From assembly GCF_037975245.1 (NCBI RefSeq), contig NC_092574.1:10185713-10249712 (forward strand): a stretch of 64,000 bases of DNA, read 5' to 3'. The notes under the pieces were generated by a model. The model worked only from the letters and a program-made list of their open reading frames with translations. It made no database searches and was not told the DNA's origin. This DNA is from Apostichopus japonicus. Its lineage: Eukaryota > Echinodermata > Holothuroidea > Aspidochirotida > Stichopodidae. Position 1 is the stretch's first letter; each line of letters begins with the position of its first letter. Both the position numbers and the translations under genes were made by a program. Positions 63,751 through 64,000 of the stretch are shown in pieces.

Positions 63751-64000
63751 AGTGACAGACCAGCAACATGAATGATCAAAATTAAGCAGAATCATTCTAC
63801 CTGGGATATACTAATCTCAGAAGCCATTTATGTAGCTTTTCGACCTTTCTTTTGGTAGTACAATTATTTGATTAATTCGTCTTTGTCGGTGATCGGATCG
63901 GGGATGAAGAGATTTTATCTCGTGAGACATAGAGATGACCTTATTTCTTTCTTGACTTTCGTTTACTTAAAGAAAAGAGTAATTTACCACTCAAAAGCTA

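Larger units (their letters stand above)
61010..64000. other. Intronic right flank of the EGF-family gene
   Basis: No further EGF exon or other coding exon is recognisable. The interval holds a MITE-like block, a 20-bp tandem pair and a SINE, all listed separately, plus a G run at 62619-62632. If the EGF-family gene continues to the right, all of this is intron. Confidence 0.5.

Noticed and set aside
1-64000. CRISPR arrays, bacterial operons or prophage
   Set aside because: No regularly spaced identical repeats and no ribosome-binding-site-led gene strings. The window is clearly eukaryotic.

Overview
The window is animal nuclear DNA. It is AT-rich, with long non-coding stretches, GT-AG introns of several hundred bases to 8 kb, many microsatellites and homopolymer runs, and several classes of small mobile element. 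An exon pair of nephronectin/EGFL6 type and a CACTA element of the animal type fit a marine invertebrate, perhaps an echinoderm. That placement is inference; nothing here fixes the species. All homology calls come from reading the translations, without a database search.

Layout. 1-7873: no gene recognised; simple repeats. 7874-8055: a 94-bp tandem duplication. 8165-19350: one complete-looking 11.2-kb EnSpm/CACTA DNA transposon, with 25-26 bp terminal inverted repeats starting CACTCT, a possible 2-bp TA target duplication and clusters of the motif GTTGGTTAA just inside both ends. 19351-52558: more than 33 kb with no recognised gene, holding a 187-bp tandem duplication, a perfect 30-bp palindrome, a hAT-like end, G-rich tracts and long (AT)n runs. 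52559-52749 and 60917-61009: two exons, separated by an 8.2-kb intron, of a secreted EGF-family gene that continues beyond what can be traced. The intron holds a tRNA-like fragment, three short tandem repeats and two fold-back elements. 61010-64000: a possible MITE and a tRNA-derived SINE near the right edge.

The main result is the transposon. It carries two genes on the same strand. One is a ten-exon gene (8473-17717) whose predicted exons join in frame into a 528-residue protein with an N-terminal SAM domain and, as read by eye, SAMD3-like similarity over the rest. The other is a C2H2-finger plus Transposase_21-type (CACTA) transposase lying wholly inside intron 2 of the first gene. The transposase is interrupted by an in-frame TAA and a 1-nt frameshift, whereas the SAM gene is open throughout. 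The nesting resembles maize En/Spm, where the tnpD reading frames lie in the first intron of tnpA and TnpA binds subterminal repeats. I infer that the SAM protein may be the accessory, end-binding partner of this element lineage.
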